A stretch of DNA of 35,074 nucleotides from Nocardia higoensis NBRC 100133 (GTDB lineage: Bacteria; Actinomycetota; Actinomycetes; Mycobacteriales; Mycobacteriaceae). The DNA lies in NCBI RefSeq assembly GCF_000308595.1, contig NZ_BAGA01000056.1, forward strand, positions 1 through 35,074. Direction: 5' to 3'. Below the pieces are notes generated by a model that had not been told where the DNA came from, did not search any database, and saw nothing but the letters and a program-made list of their open reading frames with translations. Below are positions 32,549 to 35,074 of the stretch, in pieces. The translations under genes and the position numbers were made by a program. Within the stretch, counting starts at the first letter, position 1. Each line of letters opens with the position of its first letter.

Positions 32549-33010
32549 CTATTGTCCAGGCGCTGATTCGAGGGTGTCGGCAAGGCGGGTGAGGAATTCC
32601 GCGAGTGTGCGCTGTTCGGCGGAATCGAAGCAAGCGAAGATTTCCCGCGCTGCGTCGGAGTAGTCGCCGAGCCATCGGCGCGCCTGGTCGTCGCCCTGCG
32701 GGGTGACGGAGAGCCGGATGGCGCGGCGGTCCTCGCTGTCGGTGCCTCGCACGACAAGCTGGTCTCGCACGAGCGCCTCGACCAGTGTCGAGGCGGTCCC
32801 CTGGGTGATGCCGACCGCGCGTGCGAGGTCGGCCAGCCGCACCGGGCCGAGTCGCTGGATCTCGGCGAGCAGCTTGGAGCGTGGCGTGGAGACCCCGTGC
32901 TCCCCGAGGCGTTCGTCGAAGGCCCGGACCACCGATTTGCCGGCGCGGCCGAAGGCGTCGGCCAGTTCTCCCGGCAACTGATTCGTCGGCTTGGTGGGGC
33001 GTCCGGCCAT
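32549..33010 (-). CDS. MarR family regulator
   Basis: A 153-residue winged-helix protein of normal MarR length. Recognition region: VRLADLARAVGITQGTASTLVEALVRDQLV, followed by the wing DRRAIRLSVTPQG. It is divergent from an SDR gene across an 84-bp AT-rich gap with palindromes, so it probably represses that gene and itself. The ligand is unknown. Confidence 0.87.
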   Translation of the reverse strand: MAGRPTKPTNQLPGELADAFGRAGKSVVRAFDERLGEHGVSTPRSKLLAEIQRLGPVRLADLARAVGITQGTASTLVEALVRDQLVVRGTDSEDRRAIRLSVTPQGDDQARRWLGDYSDAAREIFACFDSAEQRTLAEFLTRLADTLESAPGQ

Positions 33011-33040
33011 GGGGTTCCTCTCTGCTGTTGACGGCAGCAT

Positions 33041-33069
33041 ATCAAGATGCCTAATATTTTGATGTCAAA
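33041..33069. promoter_or_regulatory. MarR operator-like palindromes
   Basis: ATCAAGAT (33041-33048) and ATTTTGAT (33056-33063) form an inverted repeat with one mismatch and a 7-bp spacer. TTTGA-tg-TCAAA (33058-33069 region) is a second, overlapping palindrome. Both lie in the AT-rich gap between the MarR and SDR genes. Confidence 0.6.
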
Positions 33070-33094
33070 TTATTCGCCGTGATAGGAGTCGATC

Positions 33095-34102
33095 ATGAAG
33101 GTCTTCGTGACAGGCGGCAGTGGATTCGTCGGTCAACACGTGGTGCGCCGCCTCACCGGCCACGGGCATGAGGTGCTGGCGTTGGCGCGTTCGGCCTCCG
33201 CCGCCGAGCTGATTACGGCCGCCGGCGGGGAAGCGGTGATGGGGGATTTGGCCGACCTGACGCCTGGCGGTGCGCCGCCCGCCTGGACAGCTGCCTTGAC
33301 CGGGTGCGATGCCGTCGTTCACGGGGCGGCCCGGATGGCGTTCTGGGGGCCCGACGCCGGCTTTCGCCGCGACAACCTCGTCCCTACGGTGGCGCTGCAC
33401 GAGGCGGCCGCCGCGGCGGGGGTCGGCCGGTTCGTGTTGATCAGCGCGGCCAGCGTCTCCAGCGGCAGCCAGCGGGCAGCGGTGGTCGACGAAAACACCG
33501 ACAACGGCCGACCCGACACCGCCTACAGTCGCGTCAAGCTCGCCACCGAGCAGGCCCTGCTGTCCGCAGAGGCACCCACGATGGACACCGTGGTGCTGCG
33601 CCCGCCGTTCATCTGGGGCGCCGGGATGACCACGGTGACCGAGCTGGCCGACTTGGCGCGATCCGGCGGATGGACGTGGATCGATCGGGGTCGTCACATC
33701 ATGGACTTCATCCATGTCGGCAATCTGGCTGCGGCCACCGAACTCGCACTGACTCGGGGTCGAGCCGGTGGCATCTACTACGTCACCGATGCCACTCCGA
33801 TGTCGATACGCGAGTTCATGACCCCGCTGTTGGCGACCCAGGGCGTCGACGTGAGCCGAGCGCGCAGCGTTCCACGTGCGGTCGCCACACCGCTGGCAGC
33901 GGTGCTCGATGGCGGCGCACGGCTGCTGCGCCGACCCGAACAGCCCATGCTGACCAACTGGCTGGTCACGTTCTTGGGCCATGACCGCAGCTATGACATC
34001 ACCGCCGCACGCCGCGACCTCGGCTACCGCCCGCACGGAACCGTGTCGCAGGGACTCGCGGAAATGGCCTCCGCGCACACCGCAACGGACCGGTCCGTCT
34101 GA
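33095..34102 (+). CDS. NAD(P)-dependent epimerase/dehydratase, extended SDR family
   Basis: A 335-residue protein. The cofactor motif is TGGSGFVGQ at residues 6-14 (GxxGxxG), and the catalytic Tyr-x3-Lys is YSRVK near residue 145, with Ser in SAASVSS ahead of it. It resembles 3-beta-hydroxysteroid dehydrogenase or dihydroflavonol-reductase-like proteins. TAGGAG lies 7 bp before the ATG. It is probably controlled by the divergent MarR. The substrate is unknown. Confidence 0.85.
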   Translation: MKVFVTGGSGFVGQHVVRRLTGHGHEVLALARSASAAELITAAGGEAVMGDLADLTPGGAPPAWTAALTGCDAVVHGAARMAFWGPDAGFRRDNLVPTVALHEAAAAAGVGRFVLISAASVSSGSQRAAVVDENTDNGRPDTAYSRVKLATEQALLSAEAPTMDTVVLRPPFIWGAGMTTVTELADLARSGGWTWIDRGRHIMDFIHVGNLAAATELALTRGRAGGIYYVTDATPMSIREFMTPLLATQGVDVSRARSVPRAVATPLAAVLDGGARLLRRPEQPMLTNWLVTFLGHDRSYDITAARRDLGYRPHGTVSQGLAEMASAHTATDRSV

Positions 34103-34206
34103 CCCGCCCCCTGTGCCGAGTCGGCGGACACGCTCGAGACGCGATGTATCCAACCAATTCCCGGCACAGCCCCACACGAACTCCGTTGACTGCACAAAGG
34201 AACGAC

Positions 34207-34584
34207 GTGAATCCAGAACAGGCAAACACTCGCACTGCCGTGACCCACGATGTACTCGCGCATCACCTCGAGTGCTTGGGCAAGCGAGACCTTGCCGGAA
34301 CCACGGCCGACTACAGCGACGACGCGACCTTGTTCACACCCGATGGCGTGCTACGCGGCTCAGCGGCCCTCCGGCGATTCTTCACAGAGCTGTTCGAGGA
34401 GTTCGCGAAACCCGGAATGTCCTACGAGTTACTCCGGCAAGAGGTCTCCGGTGACATCGCCTACGTAGTGTGGACAGCCGAAACTGCAGACCATCGCTTC
34501 GAGGTTGCCGCCGACACCTTCATCATCCAGAACGGAAAGATCGCGAACCAAACCTTTGCGGGCAAGATCTCACCGAAACGCTGA
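34207..34584 (+). CDS. SnoaL/NTF2-like small protein
   Basis: A 125-residue protein with the SnoaL-like pattern: an N-terminal helix, LGKRDLAGTTADYSDDATLFTPDG, GSAALRRFFTELFEEF, and final strands VAADTFIIQNGKI. Such small cone-shaped proteins act as hydrolases, isomerases or binding proteins; no catalytic set stands out. GTG 34207 has AAAGGA 5 bp upstream; ATG 34144 lacks one. It may be cotranscribed with the SDR gene 104 bp upstream. Confidence 0.75.
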   Translation: MNPEQANTRTAVTHDVLAHHLECLGKRDLAGTTADYSDDATLFTPDGVLRGSAALRRFFTELFEEFAKPGMSYELLRQEVSGDIAYVVWTAETADHRFEVAADTFIIQNGKIANQTFAGKISPKR

Positions 34585-34631
34585 TGTCGGTTTCGACACG
34601 GACACAGCGGGCCATGTACTTCGACTCAGCC

Positions 34632-34760
34632 CGCGATACCGGCTGGAGGCCATGACCAGCAGGTGCGTGTATCACGCGGTGGTGGACGCGCTCTACGCGG
34701 CGCTGGCTCAGCGCAGTCCGGAGCGGACGGCGAAAGCGCAGGCGAGCACGCTGCGGGCGG
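34632..34760 (+). pseudogene. Remnant duplicate of the RpiR gene 3' end
   Basis: This stretch matches 30545-30673, the last 40-odd codons of the RpiR gene, with about 13 differences in 127 bases, and the frame is kept (LEAMTSR...VVDALYAALAQRSPE). It has no start, no DNA-binding half and no SIS half. The match stops just before the CRISPR array. Confidence 0.75.
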
Positions 34761-34805
34761 TGTTCGAGGCACCATATTCAGCGGCACCGTCGTTTTTGGC
34801 GGCAC

Positions 34806-35074
34806 GTTGCCATCCCTCGTAGGGGCGATGAGGACTCACGGCTCGACCTCGATCTCGTCTTCCTGCGCCAGCAGTTGCCAACCCTCGTAGGGGCGATGAG
34901 GACATGCGTGCTATCGGCATCGAACTCGATGAGCGGTATTGGTTGCCAACCCTCGTAGGGGCGATGAGGACACTACCCGCCCCGCCTGCACCGCGCAGCA
35001 CCAACTGTTGCCAACCCTCGTAGGGGCGATGAGGACAACTCGCGCCGCGACTTCCTCGGCTACGCCAAGGACCT
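34806..35074. CRISPR. CRISPR array (four repeats visible, continues past the window)
   Basis: The 30-base repeat begins GTTGCCAACCCTCG and ends GGGGCGATGAGGAC. Copies are at 34806-34835 (one mismatch, T for A at position 8), 34874-34903, 34942-34971 and 35007-35036. Spacers are 38, 38 and 35 bases, and a fourth runs off the edge. The repeat can form a small hairpin (CCCT-CGT-AGGG). Read on the plus strand it ends in ATGAGGAC, which has the shape of a crRNA handle such as ATTGAAAC. The single variant repeat at the left end would instead suggest the trailer lies there. No cas gene is in the window. Confidence 0.95.

Overview
The window is high-GC actinobacterial chromosome, most likely Nocardia or a close mycolic-acid-producing relative (Mycobacteriales). 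The signs are GTG starts, frequent apparently leaderless genes, a Mycobacterium-type long-chain Z-prenyl diphosphate synthase, a PapA5-like acyltransferase, and a gene order that from memory matches the M. tuberculosis Rv2342-Rv2362 neighbourhood (recO, uppS, YbjN-like, zur/smtB, glyS, TPM-domain protein, dgt, dnaG, small Rv2342-like protein). The genus is inferred from content, not proven.

Layout. 1-3902: tail of a Pro-rich protein, a secreted SGNH hydrolase coupled to an acyltransferase-3 membrane protein, then an alpha/beta hydrolase-TetR operon with a palindromic operator. 3989-6892: a Rieske oxygenase/DapB-like reductase operon divergent from its own TetR gene, with a palindrome overlapping the oxygenase promoter. 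6989-9116: recO, uppS and a YbjN-like gene. 9120-10819: a TetR gene divergent from an ABC-2-like membrane protein. 10944-13335: zinc regulators zur and arsR/smtB, divergent from glyS. 13397-19595: tenA, a PapA5-like transferase, a TPM-domain membrane protein, a metallo-beta-lactamase-fold hydrolase, an EVE-like protein and a DUF218 protein. 19598-23123: dgt, dnaG and a small membrane protein, followed by tRNA-Asn(GTT).

Right of tRNA-Asn the character changes to accessory DNA: a Fic protein with its own inhibitory motif, a decayed stretch, a phosphonate cassette, a PIN toxin-antitoxin pair, a MarR/SDR/NTF2 group, a stray duplicate of a regulator 3' end, and a CRISPR array running off the window. 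The phosphonate cassette (25991-30688) holds a PhyH-type 2-oxoglutarate dioxygenase, an HD-type diiron oxygenase, an ABC importer (PhnD, PhnC, PhnE) and an RpiR-family regulator. By family knowledge this is an import-then-oxidise route: the dioxygenase hydroxylates the carbon next to phosphorus and the HD oxygenase breaks the C-P bond, with no C-P lyase. The cassette is flanked by two homologous copies of a small unknown gene, one frameshifted, and its promoter region carries nested TTCCA/TGGAA inverted repeats, one of which includes the first gene's Shine-Dalgarno sequence. This cassette and its flanks are the most interesting part of the window.
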